The notes beneath the pieces were generated by a model. The model was given only the letters and a program-made list of their open reading frames with translations. It was not told where the DNA came from and ran no database searches. A stretch of 64,000 bases of DNA. Origin: Psychrobacter immobilis. GTDB lineage: Bacteria; Pseudomonadota; Gammaproteobacteria; Pseudomonadales; Moraxellaceae. A program made the translations under genes and the position numbers. The stretch is taken from contig NZ_CAJHAD010000011.1 in assembly GCF_904846285.1 (NCBI RefSeq), forward strand, positions 1 through 64,000, read 5' to 3'. Positions 38,610-49,681 of this stretch are shown here, piece by piece. The first letter of the stretch is position 1, and the number at the start of each line of letters is the position of its first letter.

Positions 38610-41600
38610 ATGGCAGTCATACATATTGATGGAACCACTGTCGAAGTAGATAGCGCAGATAACTTGCTACAAGCATGCTTATCACTCGGCATTGATGTGC
38701 CGTATTTTTGTTATCACCCCGCCTTAGGTTCAGTCGGCTCTTGCCGTCAGTGCGCGGTTAAGCAATATCAGTCTAAAGAAGATATGGAAGCGGGTCGTGG
38801 TCGTCTCGTGATGTCATGTATGGTCGCACCAGGCGATGATATGTACATTTCAGTGACCGACGATGAAGCCAAAGCATTTCGTAAGTCGATGGTTGAGCTG
38901 TTGATGGTCAACCATCCGCATGACTGTCCAACTTGTGAAGAAGGTGGACATTGTCATTTGCAAGACATGACCTATATGTCAGGTCATAGCCGTCGTCGCT
39001 ATCGTTTTACTAAGCGCACCCATCACAACCAAGAGCTTGGTCCATTTATTGCTCATGAGATGAACCGCTGTATCGCTTGTTATCGCTGCGTCCGCTTTTA
39101 TAAAGACTATGCAGGTGGCGAAGATTTGGGCGTTTATGGCTCAAACGAGCGCGTTTATTTTGGTCGTGATAAAGATGGTCAGTTTGAAAGCGAGTTCTCA
39201 GGCAACTTAACCGAAGTGTGCCCAACTGGTGTGTTTACTGATAAAACCCACTCTGAGCGTTATAACCGTAAATGGGATATGCAATATGCGCCAAGCATCT
39301 GTCATGGTTGCTCAGCCGGTTGTAATATCTCTCCGGGCGAGCGTTATGGCGAATTACGCCGTATTGAAAACCGCTATAACGGTGAAGTGAACCGTTATTT
39401 CTTATGTGACCGTGGTCGCTTTGGTTACGGTTATATCAATCGCGAAGACCGCCCAACGCAAGCGCTTGAACGTATCAATGACAAGCATGTCAAAATCAAT
39501 ATCGACTATGCCCTTGATGAAACCATCAAACGTATCAAAGATAAAAAAGTCATCGGTATTGGCTCACCACGTGCGAGTCTCGAGACCAACTTTGCGCTAA
39601 AAAACATGGTCGGCTTTGATAGCTTTTCGACCGGTCTAAACCATCAGCAGCAAGCACTGGTCAATAAATGTATTGAAGTATTAAGTACTAAGGGTATTTA
39701 TAACCCGGGTATGACTGATATTGAAAGCCACGATGCCGTATTGGTGCTAGGTGAAGATATCACCCAAACCTCATCACGTGTGGCGCTATCGATTCGTCAG
39801 GCGGCAAAAAATGAAGCCATTAAAATGGCGGCAGCAACCAAAACCCAATCATGGCTAGCCGAGCCAGTCAAACGTATTGGTCAAGGCGTTCAAAGCCCAG
39901 TATATGTTATCGATGTTATCCAAACTAAGCTAGAAGATATCAGTAAAGTCAGCGTCGTTGCGACACCTGAAGATATCACTAAGCTTGGCTTTAAAGTCGC
40001 TGATGCAATTGCTGATTTTGCGGATGATTTATCGGAAATAGTAGACCCACAAACCGCTGAACAAGATGCTAGTGTCGATACCAATGCCGATGGTATGCAA
40101 GCGTTGGCACAGCAAATCGCTTATGACTTAATTCAAGCCGATAAGCCGTTGGTTGTTTCTGGTAGCAGCTTATCATCGACTGCTTTGATAGAAGCAGCGG
40201 CACAGATTGCTCAAGCATTGAGCCAAAAGCGTGCGGCGATTAAAGCAACTGAGCAGCAGCAAGTTGAGGCGCATAATGAGCAGGTTCGCGCCGCTGAAGC
40301 ACAAGCAGCAACCACTCAGCAGAGCGAAGACAAAGACTTGTCTGCTAAGCCGAGCAAACCGGAAACAGGTATAGATACAGAAGCGCAAGACGATGTCGAG
40401 CGTAAGCCTGCAACCAAGCTTGAGCTCAAAGAAGTTAATAAACAGTACCAAGCGCAAGCCGGTATTTATTTGGCGGTTCCTGATGCCAATAGTATTGGCG
40501 TCTGTATGCTTGGCGGTCAATCACTCGAAGAGTTATTAGCGACTGACTTTGATGTGGTGATAGTCGCTGAAAACCAGTTGACTGATGCCATTGATGCGCA
40601 TAAATTAACCCAGCTATTGACTGACAAAACTGTCATCGCCCTTGACCATCAGCTGCTTGATTGGCATAAAGATGTCGATATTGTATTGCCAGCCGCTAGC
40701 TTTGCGGAAGCAGACGGTACGCTTATCTCTGCTGAAGGTCGTGCGCAGCGCTTCTTCCAAGTTTATGACAACGAATATTATCATCCGCTGAGCAGTATCA
40801 AAGAAGGCTGGCGCTGGTTACATGCCGTCCATAGCAGCTTAGAAGGTCGTGATGTCGATTGGACACAGCTTGATGATGTCATCAATGCATTGGTTACGAC
40901 TCATCCTAAGCTTGCTGGTATTAAAGGCGCTGCTCCTGATGCCGATTACCGGATGACCGGTCTAAAAATTGCCCGTCAGCCGCGTCGCTACTCAGGTCGT
41001 ACTTCTATGCGCGCGCCAGTATCTGTGCATGAGCCGATGCAGCCAAAAGATTTGGATACTGGTTTAACCTTCTCAATGGAAGGCTATAGCGGTAAGCAAA
41101 CACCAAGCTCGATGATTCCTTTTGCCAGTGCAGCCGGTTGGAACTCACCGCAAGCATGGAATAAATACCAAGATAAAGTCGGCGGTAGTCTCAAAAATGG
41201 TGATCCAGGTGTGCGTCTGTTTGATCAATTAAAGCGCCTAGCCACGCGGCAATATGTTGCGCCAGAAATTACCTCGGTGACGACAACGAATATGCAGCAA
41301 GGACAAGCAAAACTGGTACCTATTTACAACCTTTATGCCAGCTCTATGATGGCATCACGTAGCCCAGTGGTTGCAGAGCAATTACCGCTAGCAACATGGC
41401 GTGTGGGTATTGATGATGCCAAAGACTGGAATATCGCTGATGGAGATTATCTGGCGATTGAGATTGATAAGCAGCAAATCACCTTACCAGTTGAGCTCGT
41501 CGGTTACTTGGCAGAAGGTTGTATCGGTTATCCCGTCGGGCAGGTAAGTATTATTCATCCTTCAATGCCGGCATCGGTGCGTAAAGTTGATGCGCCGGTG

Positions 41601-41702
41601 ACGATGATGGGCAGCATGGCGACTGATAGTGCTTTAACAGCCAATACCAATAACCGCGCAACGCCAATAAGCAGCGCGCCGACCACCACACAGGAGCTGT
41701 AA
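38610..41702 (+). CDS. nuoG: NADH-quinone oxidoreductase subunit G with low-complexity insert
   Basis: A 1030-residue subunit carrying several Fe-S clusters. The N-terminal [2Fe-2S] domain has [15 protein letters not shown], then [14 protein letters not shown], a 4Fe-4S segment [10 protein letters not shown], and the molybdopterin-oxidoreductase-like region opening with CHGCSAGCN. It is ~120 residues longer than E. coli NuoG (908). The additional part, about 545-617, is a Gln/Glu/Ala/Lys-rich stretch ([13 protein letters not shown] to [12 protein letters not shown]) with no recognisable fold, inserted within the molybdopterin-like domain. The stop is 1 nt before nuoH. The insert is unlikely to destroy function because all cluster motifs are intact. 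Confidence 0.95.
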   Translation: MAVIHIDGTTVEVDSADNLLQACLSLGIDVPYFCYHPALGSVGSCRQCAVKQYQSKEDMEAGRGRLVMSCMVAPGDDMYISVTDDEAKAFRKSMVELLMVNHPHDCPTCEEGGHCHLQDMTYMSGHSRRRYRFTKRTHHNQELGPFIAHEMNRCIACYRCVRFYKDYAGGEDLGVYGSNERVYFGRDKDGQFESEFSGNLTEVCPTGVFTDKTHSERYNRKWDMQYAPSICHGCSAGCNISPGERYGELRRIENRYNGEVNRYFLCDRGRFGYGYINREDRPTQALERINDKHVKINIDYALDETIKRIKDKKVIGIGSPRASLETNFALKNMVGFDSFSTGLNHQQQALVNKCIEVLSTKGIYNPGMTDIESHDAVLVLGEDITQTSSRVALSIRQAAKNEAIKMAAATKTQSWLAEPVKRIGQGVQSPVYVIDVIQTKLEDISKVSVVATPEDITKLGFKVADAIADFADDLSEIVDPQTAEQDASVDTNADGMQALAQQIAYDLIQADKPLVVSGSSLSSTALIEAAAQIAQALSQKRAAIKATEQQQVEAHNEQVRAAEAQAATTQQSEDKDLSAKPSKPETGIDTEAQDDVERKPATKLELKEVNKQYQAQAGIYLAVPDANSIGVCMLGGQSLEELLATDFDVVIVAENQLTDAIDAHKLTQLLTDKTVIALDHQLLDWHKDVDIVLPAASFAEADGTLISAEGRAQRFFQVYDNEYYHPLSSIKEGWRWLHAVHSSLEGRDVDWTQLDDVINALVTTHPKLAGIKGAAPDADYRMTGLKIARQPRRYSGRTSMRAPVSVHEPMQPKDLDTGLTFSMEGYSGKQTPSSMIPFASAAGWNSPQAWNKYQDKVGGSLKNGDPGVRLFDQLKRLATRQYVAPEITSVTTTNMQQGQAKLVPIYNLYASSMMASRSPVVAEQLPLATWRVGIDDAKDWNIADGDYLAIEIDKQQITLPVELVGYLAEGCIGYPVGQVSIIHPSMPASVRKVDAPVTMMGSMATDSALTANTNNRATPISSAPTTTQEL

Positions 41703-41703
41703 T

Positions 41704-42747
41704 ATGCAAGTTACCCGCATTATCCCTGATGTGCCAAGCTTTTTGGCTGGTATGATGACCTTTGATACCTGGTCGATACTCTTTATGGTCGTGCAATCAC
41801 TGGTTATCTTTTTGGTGGTGGTTATAGTGGCGGCAATGATGATTGTCTATGAGCGCCGCATGTTAGCGCTTTGGCAAGATCGTTACGGTCCGAACCGTGT
41901 TGGTCCATTTGGCTCATTGCAACTGGTTGCCGATATGCTCAAAATCTTCTTTAAAGAAGATTGGACGCCAAACTTTACCGATAAGTTTATGTTTACCTTG
42001 GCACCTGCGGTAGCGATGTTTACCGCGTTGGCGTCATTTGCCATCATTCCTATCTCCCCAACCCTTGGGGTTGCTGATTGGGATATCGGTATTTTGTTCT
42101 TCTTTGCCATGGCAGGTATTGCGGTCTATGCAGTGATGTTCGGTGGCTGGGCATCTGCCAATAAGTTCTCTTTACTTGGCGGCTTACGGTCAGCGGCGCA
42201 AACTATCAGTTATGAAGTCTTTTTAGGCTTATCATTGATGGGTGTTGTTGCCTTAACAGGCTCGTTTAACCTACGCGAAATCGTTGAATCACAAATTGAC
42301 GGCTGGTATATCATTCCGCAGTTCTTTGGCTTCTTAACCTTTGTGGTTGCGGGTGTTGCCGTTACCCATAGACATCCATTTGATCAGCCAGAAGCAGAGC
42401 AAGAGCTGGCCGAAGGTTATCATGTTGAATATTCTGGCATGAAATTCGGTATGTTCTTTATCGGTGAGTATGTCAACGTCGTACTGATTTCTGCGTTGAT
42501 GACCTGTTTGTTCTTCGGTGGTTGGCTTGCGCCGTTTAATTTAGATATTCCGTTTATTCCACCAGCTTTTTGGTTCATGATTAAGACACTATTCTTTATG
42601 ACCATGTTTATTTTGGCTCGAGGCTCACTCATGCGTCCGCGCTATGATCAGGTGATGAACTTTGGCTGGAAAGTCTGCCTGCCGGTAACCTTGATTAATC
42701 TGTTGGTTACTGCTGCAGTCATTTTGATTTTTTCCCCAACGTTATAA
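41704..42747 (+). CDS. nuoH: NADH-quinone oxidoreductase subunit H
   Basis: A 347-residue membrane subunit with about 8-9 helices joining the quinone site to the proton channels. [12 protein letters not shown] and the [20 protein letters not shown] loop (both conserved for quinone binding) are present, as is [22 protein letters not shown] near the end. The start ATG directly follows the nuoG stop, so translation is probably coupled. Confidence 0.97.
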   Translation: MQVTRIIPDVPSFLAGMMTFDTWSILFMVVQSLVIFLVVVIVAAMMIVYERRMLALWQDRYGPNRVGPFGSLQLVADMLKIFFKEDWTPNFTDKFMFTLAPAVAMFTALASFAIIPISPTLGVADWDIGILFFFAMAGIAVYAVMFGGWASANKFSLLGGLRSAAQTISYEVFLGLSLMGVVALTGSFNLREIVESQIDGWYIIPQFFGFLTFVVAGVAVTHRHPFDQPEAEQELAEGYHVEYSGMKFGMFFIGEYVNVVLISALMTCLFFGGWLAPFNLDIPFIPPAFWFMIKTLFFMTMFILARGSLMRPRYDQVMNFGWKVCLPVTLINLLVTAAVILIFSPTL

Positions 42748-42801
42748 TCGTTACTAGCCATCGCTGATGAACTAGAGTAAAGCTGATAAGGATAATAATC
42801 C

Positions 42802-43350
42802 ATGTTTACTACTATAAAAAAGACGGTCATTGGTATTTTTACCATTGTCCGCAGTATGTGGATGGTCAACAGTCACGCCATCAGACCGCGCGATACCATT
42901 CTTTATCCTGAAGTGCCGGTACCAGTACCGCCGCGCTTTCGCGGACGTATCATCTTGTCGCGTGACCCCGACGGTGATGAGCGCTGCGTCGCTTGTAACC
43001 TTTGTGCGGTGGCCTGTCCAGTTGGCTGTATCTCACTGCAAAAAGCAGAACGTGAAGATGGACGCTGGTATCCAGAGTTTTTCCGCATCAACTTTTCACG
43101 CTGTATCTTTTGTGGTTTGTGTGAAGAGGCTTGTCCGACGACCGCGATTCAGATGACTCCAGACTTTGAGATGGGTGAATATGTTCGTCAAGACTTGGTA
43201 TATGAAAAAGAGCATTTGCTGATTTCAGGACCGGGTAAATATCCCGATTATAACTATTATCGCGTGACGGGTATGGCGGTAGCAGATAAACCAAAAGGCG
43301 CGGCGCAAAACGAAGCTGCACCGATTGATCTAAGGAGCTTGCTACCATGA
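42802..43350 (+). CDS. nuoI: NADH-quinone oxidoreductase subunit I
   Basis: A 182-residue ferredoxin-like subunit with two [4Fe-4S] clusters (N6a/N6b). The two motifs are [12 protein letters not shown] and [12 protein letters not shown], each with a distant fourth Cys-Pro. It passes electrons from NuoG to NuoB. nuoJ overlaps its stop by 4 nt. AAGGATAAT precedes ATG 42802. Confidence 0.97.
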   Translation: MFTTIKKTVIGIFTIVRSMWMVNSHAIRPRDTILYPEVPVPVPPRFRGRIILSRDPDGDERCVACNLCAVACPVGCISLQKAEREDGRWYPEFFRINFSRCIFCGLCEEACPTTAIQMTPDFEMGEYVRQDLVYEKEHLLISGPGKYPDYNYYRVTGMAVADKPKGAAQNEAAPIDLRSLLP

Positions 43351-44090
43351 TGAATATCTTAAATAGTCCTGAATTGGCAGGATTCTATGCGCTGGCAGCG
43401 GTGGCAATATTTGCCAGCTTGCGCGTGGTGACCCTTGCGAATCCAGTGCATGCTATTTTATCGATGATTGTGTCGTTATTGGCCATCTCAGGTATTTTCT
43501 TCGTATTGGGTGCGCCATTTGCTGGTGCGCTTGAAATTGTTGTTTATGCTGGTGCCATTATGGTGCTATTTGTTTTCGTTATTATGATGCTAAATCTAGG
43601 TATGAGTAATGATGAGCGCGAAGAGCGCTGGCTTGATGCTGGCACTTGGGCAGTACCGACGGGGCTAACGATTATCATCGCGGTTGTGCTGTATGCGATG
43701 ATTGGTCTTAACCATGATGACGCAGCAATGATTGGCGGTACGACGATTTCAGCCAAAGCAGTCGGTACGGTATTATTTACTAAATATATTATGTTGATAG
43801 AAGTGGCGGCATTGTTATTATTAGCCGCTTTGGTGGCCGCTTATCACTTAGGTAAAGAAGCTATCGATGACGAAATTATCGGCAACGATAGCCTAGCGCG
43901 TAACCCTAATGTCGCCAGTATCAAACACTACGATGATAGTGGCATGCCCGTAGATACTGATACGGTAAACGGGGCTGAACAATACGAATATAAAGATGTT
44001 GACCCGCATGACTATGTTGGCAAGAAAGTCGGCATGAAAGCAGGTACGCAGGTAGGTGTGAATAAAGTCACGCGCAAGGAGTCGGACTGA
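43347..44090 (+). CDS. nuoJ: NADH-quinone oxidoreductase subunit J, extended tail
   Basis: A 247-residue membrane subunit with five helices in the first ~170 residues; [23 protein letters not shown] is the helix 3 region that undergoes a pi-bulge transition in the family. E. coli NuoJ is 184 residues; here ~75 further residues (from [11 protein letters not shown]) form a hydrophilic Asp/Lys-rich tail ending in NKVTRKESD. The start overlaps nuoI (ATGATG; either ATG 43347 or 43350 may be used). nuoK starts 1 nt inside its stop. Confidence 0.95.
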   Translation: MMNILNSPELAGFYALAAVAIFASLRVVTLANPVHAILSMIVSLLAISGIFFVLGAPFAGALEIVVYAGAIMVLFVFVIMMLNLGMSNDEREERWLDAGTWAVPTGLTIIIAVVLYAMIGLNHDDAAMIGGTTISAKAVGTVLFTKYIMLIEVAALLLLAALVAAYHLGKEAIDDEIIGNDSLARNPNVASIKHYDDSGMPVDTDTVNGAEQYEYKDVDPHDYVGKKVGMKAGTQVGVNKVTRKESD

Positions 44091-44497
44091 TGGTACTAGC
44101 AGCGAGCGTGGCACAAGATGTGTCAAACGTGCCGTTTGCCCACGAGGTAGCAGGCTTAGTGCAGCCGGTTGCTGAGGCGCAGAATGTACTGGGTATGATA
44201 CCCATGAGCCATGGATTAATTTTGGCCGGTATCTTATTTGCGATTGGTCTGTGCGGTGTAATGGTAAGGCGTAATTTCTTATTTATGCTGATGAGCCTTG
44301 AGATCATGATGAATGCGACGGCCTTGGCATTTGTGGTCGCAGGTAGCCGCTGGGTTGATCCAGATGGACAGATTATGTTTATCTTTATTCTGACTTTAGC
44401 AGCAGCAGAGGCGGCCATTGGTTTGGCAATATTATTGCGATTTTATCATCAGCGTGGGCATCTCGATGTCGACAGCGCCAATGAGATGAAAGGATGA
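44090..44497 (+). CDS. nuoK: NADH-quinone oxidoreductase subunit K with N-terminal extension
   Basis: A three-helix membrane subunit. The core [20 protein letters not shown] starts at residue 36 (ATG 44195) and gives exactly 100 residues, the length of E. coli NuoK, with [15 protein letters not shown] helix 2 carrying the conserved Glu. The reading here includes 35 extra residues from ATG 44090, which has a good ribosome-binding site (CAAGGAGTC) overlapping the end of nuoJ, whereas ATG 44195 has none. So the longer protein is probably made; a secondary start at 44195 cannot be excluded. Confidence 0.9.
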   Translation: MVLAASVAQDVSNVPFAHEVAGLVQPVAEAQNVLGMIPMSHGLILAGILFAIGLCGVMVRRNFLFMLMSLEIMMNATALAFVVAGSRWVDPDGQIMFIFILTLAAAEAAIGLAILLRFYHQRGHLDVDSANEMKG

Positions 44498-44501
44498 TGT
44501 C

Positions 44502-46376
44502 ATGAATTTATTACCATTAACCTTTATATTCCCGCTCGTTGGCTTTTTGATTCTAGCCTTTATGCGTGACAAGTTAAGCGAGCAGGTAGCAGCGATTGTT
44601 GGTGTCGGTAGCATGCTGCTATCAGCACTTTGTACGCTGATGGTCAGCTATACCTTTTTAACTAGCAATCCTGCCGGTACGGTCATCGAGATTCCACTAT
44701 GGACGTGGTTTCAAGTCGGCGATTTCGCGCCAAGTTTTGGCCTAAGCTTTGATGGCTTGGCATTGACGATGCTTGGGGTGATTACCGGTATTGGCTTTTT
44801 GATTCATCTTTTTGCCGCATGGTATATGAAAGGTGAAACAGGCTTTGCGCGCTTCTTTAGCTATATGAACTTGTTTGTCGCCAGCATGTTATTACTGGTA
44901 TTGGCGGATAACTTGTTCTTGCTCTATCTGGGCTGGGAAGGCGTCGGTATTTGTTCTTACTTGCTGATTGGTTTTTATTATCAAGACCGCGCCAATGGTC
45001 GGGCAGCAATTAAAGCCTTTACCGTTACACGCGTTGGTGATGTGTTTTTAGCCTTTGGTTTGTTTTTATTATTCCGCGAATTTGGCACGCTTAATATTCA
45101 AGAAATTATTACCCGTGCGCCGGAAATCTTTGATATTAATAATCCAACGATGATTTTGACCACCATGATGCTCGTTGGAGGGGCGATGGGTAAATCAGCG
45201 CAGCTACCACTACATACGTGGCTTGCTGATGCAATGGCAGGTCCAACGCCAGTATCGGCTTTGATTCACGCAGCGACGATGGTTACTGCGGGTGTTTATC
45301 TGATTGCGCGTTTACATCCATTATTTCTCCTTACACCGGGCGTATTGTTGTACTGGGTTGGGGCAGTGGGTGCATTGACGTTAGTTGTCGCTGGATTTTG
45401 TGCGCTGGTACAAACTGATATTAAACGTATCCTTGCTTATTCGACCATGAGCCAAATCGGCTATATGTTCTTAGCACTCGGCGTTGGCGCATGGCAAGGC
45501 GCTATCTTCCACCTAATGACGCATGCTTTCTTTAAAGCCTTGCTATTCTTATCATCAGGTGCGGTGATTCTTGCGGTTCATCATGAGCAAAACATCTTTA
45601 AGATGGGCGGTTTACGCAAAAAGATACCTTTGGTATTTTGGTGCTATATCGTCGGTGGCGGTGCGCTTGCAGCGATACCTTGGGTCACCGTTGGTTTCTA
45701 TTCTAAAGAAGCGATTCTTTGGGAAAGCTATGCGACCGGTCACCAAGTCCTATTCTATATGGGCGTATTCGGTGCGTTTTTAACCGCGCTTTACACCTTC
45801 CGTATGATTTGGATTATCTTCTTTGGTGAAGAAAAGACCCACGCACATAAATTATCTGGTGTGTCATATTGGCTGCCGCTTAGTGTGTTGCTAGTATTAT
45901 CAACGGCAGTAGGTGCATTCATTACGCCGCCATTACAAGGCGTATTGCCAGAGAGCGTTGGGCATTTACTAGAAGTTGCTGGTCAAGCGCATGGTAAGCA
46001 TACTGCTGAATATATCGCCATGGGCGCTATGCTTGCAGGCTTGCTACTCGCGGCATTCTTATATGTCGTCGATAAAGGTCGCATGTTGACCCGCTTTAAG
46101 CGCACGACTATTGGTGCAGCGTTATATCATTGGTGCTATCACGGTATGGGCTTCGATGCGCTATACGATATAGTTTTTGTAAAACCCTTTTTGTTCATCG
46201 GCCGCTTATTTAAAGCCGACCCTATCGATAAGACGTGGCTGTTATTACCTAAGCTGGCATCTGCTTGTAACAAGGTATTGTCTGCGACGCAAACAGGGTC
46301 ACTTCGAGGTTACGCTACAAGCTTTTGCTTGGGTGTGGCTGTGCTGTTGGTGCTGGTAATGATGACGGTGGTATAA
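44502..46376 (+). CDS. nuoL: NADH-quinone oxidoreductase subunit L
   Basis: A 624-residue antiporter-like membrane subunit with about 16 helices at the tip of the membrane arm. HTWLADAMAGPTPVSALIH, the conserved Lys in VTVGFYSKEAILW, and LGWEGVGICSYLLIGFYY are present. The long lateral helix, about 540-590, with a final helix ending at 620, is preserved. The reading frame is intact and the spacing to nuoM is 1 nt. Confidence 0.97.
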   Translation: MNLLPLTFIFPLVGFLILAFMRDKLSEQVAAIVGVGSMLLSALCTLMVSYTFLTSNPAGTVIEIPLWTWFQVGDFAPSFGLSFDGLALTMLGVITGIGFLIHLFAAWYMKGETGFARFFSYMNLFVASMLLLVLADNLFLLYLGWEGVGICSYLLIGFYYQDRANGRAAIKAFTVTRVGDVFLAFGLFLLFREFGTLNIQEIITRAPEIFDINNPTMILTTMMLVGGAMGKSAQLPLHTWLADAMAGPTPVSALIHAATMVTAGVYLIARLHPLFLLTPGVLLYWVGAVGALTLVVAGFCALVQTDIKRILAYSTMSQIGYMFLALGVGAWQGAIFHLMTHAFFKALLFLSSGAVILAVHHEQNIFKMGGLRKKIPLVFWCYIVGGGALAAIPWVTVGFYSKEAILWESYATGHQVLFYMGVFGAFLTALYTFRMIWIIFFGEEKTHAHKLSGVSYWLPLSVLLVLSTAVGAFITPPLQGVLPESVGHLLEVAGQAHGKHTAEYIAMGAMLAGLLLAAFLYVVDKGRMLTRFKRTTIGAALYHWCYHGMGFDALYDIVFVKPFLFIGRLFKADPIDKTWLLLPKLASACNKVLSATQTGSLRGYATSFCLGVAVLLVLVMMTVV

Positions 46377-46377
46377 G

Positions 46378-48003
46378 ATGATTGAGTTACAACAAACGTG
46401 GATGCTACCAGCATTAATCGCAATTCCTTTTATTGCAGGGTTGCTATGTTGGTTGGTCGAACGCTTTAATAAACGTCTACCGCGCTGGATTGCTCTAATC
46501 GGTATGACGTTGACCTTTGCCTTGTCACTAGTACTGTGGCATTACGGCGATTATAGCGGTATGAGTCAGCAAGTGATTGCGCCAGATGCAAATGTGCCAT
46601 GGGTCGCTGAATTCAGTGTGCCGTGGATACCTAGCTTTGGTATCAGCTTTCACTTAGCCTTAGATGGCTTATCGCTGATGATGGTTGGCTTGACAGGTCT
46701 GCTTGGGGTTGCCGCCGTTGCCTGTTCTTGGAACGAGATTCAACGCCGAGTTGGTTTCTTCCATTTAAACTTGCTCTGGAGCTTGGGCGGCGTTATTGGT
46801 GTTTTCTTAGCCATTGACATGTTCTTATTCTTCTTCTTTTGGGAGATGATGCTAGTTCCAATCTACTTCTTGATTGCCATTTGGGGTCATGACGTCGTTG
46901 GCAAAACCAAAGAATATGCGGCAACTAAGTTCTTTATCTATACCCAAGCATCGGGTCTTATCATGCTGGTTGGTATTTTGATATTGGTCATTATCAGCTA
47001 CGCTCAAAAAGGCATGGTCAGCTTTAATTATAATGACTTACTCGGCACCTCACTTGGTGGCTGGGAATATCCGATTATGCTGTGTTTCTTTATTGGCTTT
47101 GCCGTGAAGTTGCCGATTATTCCTTTCCATGGCTGGTTGCCTGACGCGCATGCGCAAGCACCAACCGCAGGTTCGGTGGATTTGGCAGGGGTTTTGATTA
47201 AGACTGCCGCTTATGGTTTGATTCGTTTTGTCTTGCCATTATTTCCAGCAGCATCACAAGATTTTGCGCCGATTGCCATGACCTTGGGTACCATTGGTAT
47301 CTTCTATGGCGCTTGGTTGGCCTTTATGCAAACCGATATGAAGCGCTTGCTGGCTTATACCAGTATCTCGCACATGGGTTTTGTGGTCTTGGCAATCTAT
47401 GCAGGTACCTTACTCAGCTTGCAAGGTTTGATGATTCAGATGCTCGCCCACGGTCTAAGCTCGGCGGCACTGTTTATTATGGCAGGCCAGCTATATGAGC
47501 GCTTGCATACGCGCGATTTGACCTTGATGGGCGGTATGTGGGGTCAGTTTCGTTATTATGCGCCGATACTGATGTTCTTCTGTGCCGCTTTATTAGGTAT
47601 TCCGGGCACAGGTAACTTCATCGGTGAGTTTATGATTTTATTTGGCGCGTTTGCCGATTATCCGGTGTTTGTGGTCTTAGCTACATTCAGCTTGGTATTG
47701 GCAGGTTTATACTCGCTTATCTTAATTCATAAAGCGCTGTTCGGTACTAATAACATTAAAGAAGTGGCGTTACAAGAAACCAAGTTACACGGTTTACCTG
47801 AGCGCCCGCTAAAAGATTTAGGCAGGCGCGAGCTGTCATTATTACTTATGCTAGCGGCAGGCTTGGTCTGGCTCGGACTGTATCCACAGCCGTTCCTTGA
47901 TACCTCAAGTCACGCGATGCAGTGGATTAATAACGCCTATATATATAGTCAAGTGACACAAGTAGATGCCTCGCAGCTGCTTGATGCAATGGAGGCACGT
48001 TAA
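46378..48003 (+). CDS. nuoM: NADH-quinone oxidoreductase subunit M
   Basis: A 541-residue antiporter-like subunit with about 14 helices. HGWLPDAHAQAPTAGSVDLA is the family-defining segment and FFFFWEMMLVPIYFLI has the conserved Glu in helix 5. LLAYTSISHMGFVVL is the helix 8 region. It starts 1 nt after nuoL and is followed by nuoN 3 nt later, without signs of disruption. Confidence 0.97.
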   Translation: MIELQQTWMLPALIAIPFIAGLLCWLVERFNKRLPRWIALIGMTLTFALSLVLWHYGDYSGMSQQVIAPDANVPWVAEFSVPWIPSFGISFHLALDGLSLMMVGLTGLLGVAAVACSWNEIQRRVGFFHLNLLWSLGGVIGVFLAIDMFLFFFFWEMMLVPIYFLIAIWGHDVVGKTKEYAATKFFIYTQASGLIMLVGILILVIISYAQKGMVSFNYNDLLGTSLGGWEYPIMLCFFIGFAVKLPIIPFHGWLPDAHAQAPTAGSVDLAGVLIKTAAYGLIRFVLPLFPAASQDFAPIAMTLGTIGIFYGAWLAFMQTDMKRLLAYTSISHMGFVVLAIYAGTLLSLQGLMIQMLAHGLSSAALFIMAGQLYERLHTRDLTLMGGMWGQFRYYAPILMFFCAALLGIPGTGNFIGEFMILFGAFADYPVFVVLATFSLVLAGLYSLILIHKALFGTNNIKEVALQETKLHGLPERPLKDLGRRELSLLLMLAAGLVWLGLYPQPFLDTSSHAMQWINNAYIYSQVTQVDASQLLDAMEAR

Positions 48004-48006
48004 GTC

Positions 48007-49485
48007 ATGAATGAATTTACGATGAATGATTTGATGGGGCTAATGCCTTATGCACCAATCATTGCGGTAGTTGTTACGGTATTGGTGGTGATGATTGCCA
48101 TCACGATTAAACGCTCACATATGGTGATCGGTACTATCTCGGTCGTCGGTTTGAACGTTGGTCTGTTTGCGCTGATCGCGCAAATGGCAGGCATCATTGA
48201 TAGCGGCTCGCTTGTGCCAACGGCTGAGCAGTTATTTGTTATTGATAACTTTGCCCAGTTCAATATGGTGATTATCCTTATCTGTGCATTGGCCTGCTTT
48301 ACGCTGTCTTATGCTTATTTAGCCGATTTAAATGATCATAAAGAAGAGCTGTATTTGCTAATGCTGCTATCGACTGTTGGCGCATTGCTGATGGTCAGTG
48401 CTCAGCATTTGGCTTCATTCTTTATGAGTCTTGAGATGCTATCGATACCGCTATACGGCATGCTGTCTTATACCTATATGCGCAACCGCTCGCTTGAGTC
48501 AGGGCTGAAGTACTTGGTGCTATCAGCCACGGCATCAGCAACGCTGCTGATGGGGATGGCGTTTATTTATGCAGAAGTGGGTTCGCTTGCTTTCAAGCCT
48601 ATCAGCATGACGTTGGTCGATCTCTTTGAGTCGCCATTATTAATCGTCGGTACGGCGATGATGATGTTTGGTATTGCTTTTAAACTGTCTGCTGCGCCAT
48701 TTCACATATGGACGCCAGATGTGTACGAAGGCGCACCAGCACCTGTCGCTACTTATTTGGCATCGGTCACCAAAGTGGCGATGATGGCGCTTGCTGTTCG
48801 ATTCTTAATTGATACGTCGCTATTGGCGCTGCCATCGGTACAAATGCTGCTCATGGTTATGGCCACCTTGTCGATATTAGTGGGTAACTTATTAGCGGTA
48901 CGTCAGACCAGCCTTAAGCGCCTGCTTGGTTACTCGTCGATCGCTCATATGGGTTATGTGCTTATCGTGATTGTCAGCATTGGCTCAGCCGCTGATAGTA
49001 TCTCAAGCATGTATATGGCGATTTATGCCTTTACCTCTATTGGTGCCTTTGGTGTCGTAACCTTGATGTCGAGCCCTTATCGCTTGGCTGGTGAAGCCGA
49101 TGAACTGACCCATTACCAAGGATTGTTCTGGCGCCGTCCAGTATTGACCGCTGTCATGACGATTATGATGTTGTCATTGGCGGGTATTCCACTGACCGCA
49201 GGCTTTATCACCAAGCTATTTGCGATTCTTGCCGCCGTACAAGGGACCAACTGGTTCTTGGCTGCGATGATTATCTTGGGTAGTGCCATTGGTTTGTTCT
49301 ATTACTTGCGCGTAATGCTTACGCTCTTTAAACGTCCAAAACAATTTATTGAATTTGACGTATCTGGGCAGTGGGGTCTACGTACCGGTGGTATCATGGT
49401 CATCGCCGTCACCGCAATTATTGTATTCTTCGGTGTGTTACCGAATACTATGATTGAGTGGGCAAGTTTGGCTCGTATCTGGTAA
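48007..49485 (+). CDS. nuoN: NADH-quinone oxidoreductase subunit N
   Basis: A 492-residue antiporter-like subunit with about 14 helices. HIWTPDVYEGAPAPVATYLA and the helix-8 segment LGYSSIAHMGYVL are conserved, as is MSLEMLSIPLYGMLSY with its Glu. Last gene of the nuo operon; a strong hairpin terminator follows at 49555. Confidence 0.97.
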   Translation: MNEFTMNDLMGLMPYAPIIAVVVTVLVVMIAITIKRSHMVIGTISVVGLNVGLFALIAQMAGIIDSGSLVPTAEQLFVIDNFAQFNMVIILICALACFTLSYAYLADLNDHKEELYLLMLLSTVGALLMVSAQHLASFFMSLEMLSIPLYGMLSYTYMRNRSLESGLKYLVLSATASATLLMGMAFIYAEVGSLAFKPISMTLVDLFESPLLIVGTAMMMFGIAFKLSAAPFHIWTPDVYEGAPAPVATYLASVTKVAMMALAVRFLIDTSLLALPSVQMLLMVMATLSILVGNLLAVRQTSLKRLLGYSSIAHMGYVLIVIVSIGSAADSISSMYMAIYAFTSIGAFGVVTLMSSPYRLAGEADELTHYQGLFWRRPVLTAVMTIMMLSLAGIPLTAGFITKLFAILAAVQGTNWFLAAMIILGSAIGLFYYLRVMLTLFKRPKQFIEFDVSGQWGLRTGGIMVIAVTAIIVFFGVLPNTMIEWASLARIW

Positions 49486-49554
49486 GCACAGAAAAGTATG
49501 ATAAATAGCGGTACCTTGCTGCTGCTACTTATTAGTTGTTACGGTTAGAAAACC

Positions 49555-49595
49555 AAGATGCGCCAGCTCTATGATAAGCTTGGCGCATCTTTTCG
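49555..49595 (+). terminator. terminator of the nuo operon
   Basis: AAGATGCGCCA (49555-49565) pairs exactly with TGGCGCATCTT (49581-49591); inside is a GCT/AGC extension. The right arm ends in TT, continuing into TTTCG. It is 70 nt after the nuoN stop. Confidence 0.85.
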
Positions 49596-49681
49596 TTTGT
49601 AGCCTTTAAAAGTTAATAAAAAATACCATCTACAATAGAGTATCGATAATTATTAATAAAAAAAGAGGGTGAGTCATTATT

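Noticed and set aside
38610..41702. Frameshift or fusion to explain the enlarged NuoG
   Set aside because: All conserved segments stay in one frame on either side of the low-complexity stretch, so it is an insertion, not an assembly or frameshift error as far as can be seen.
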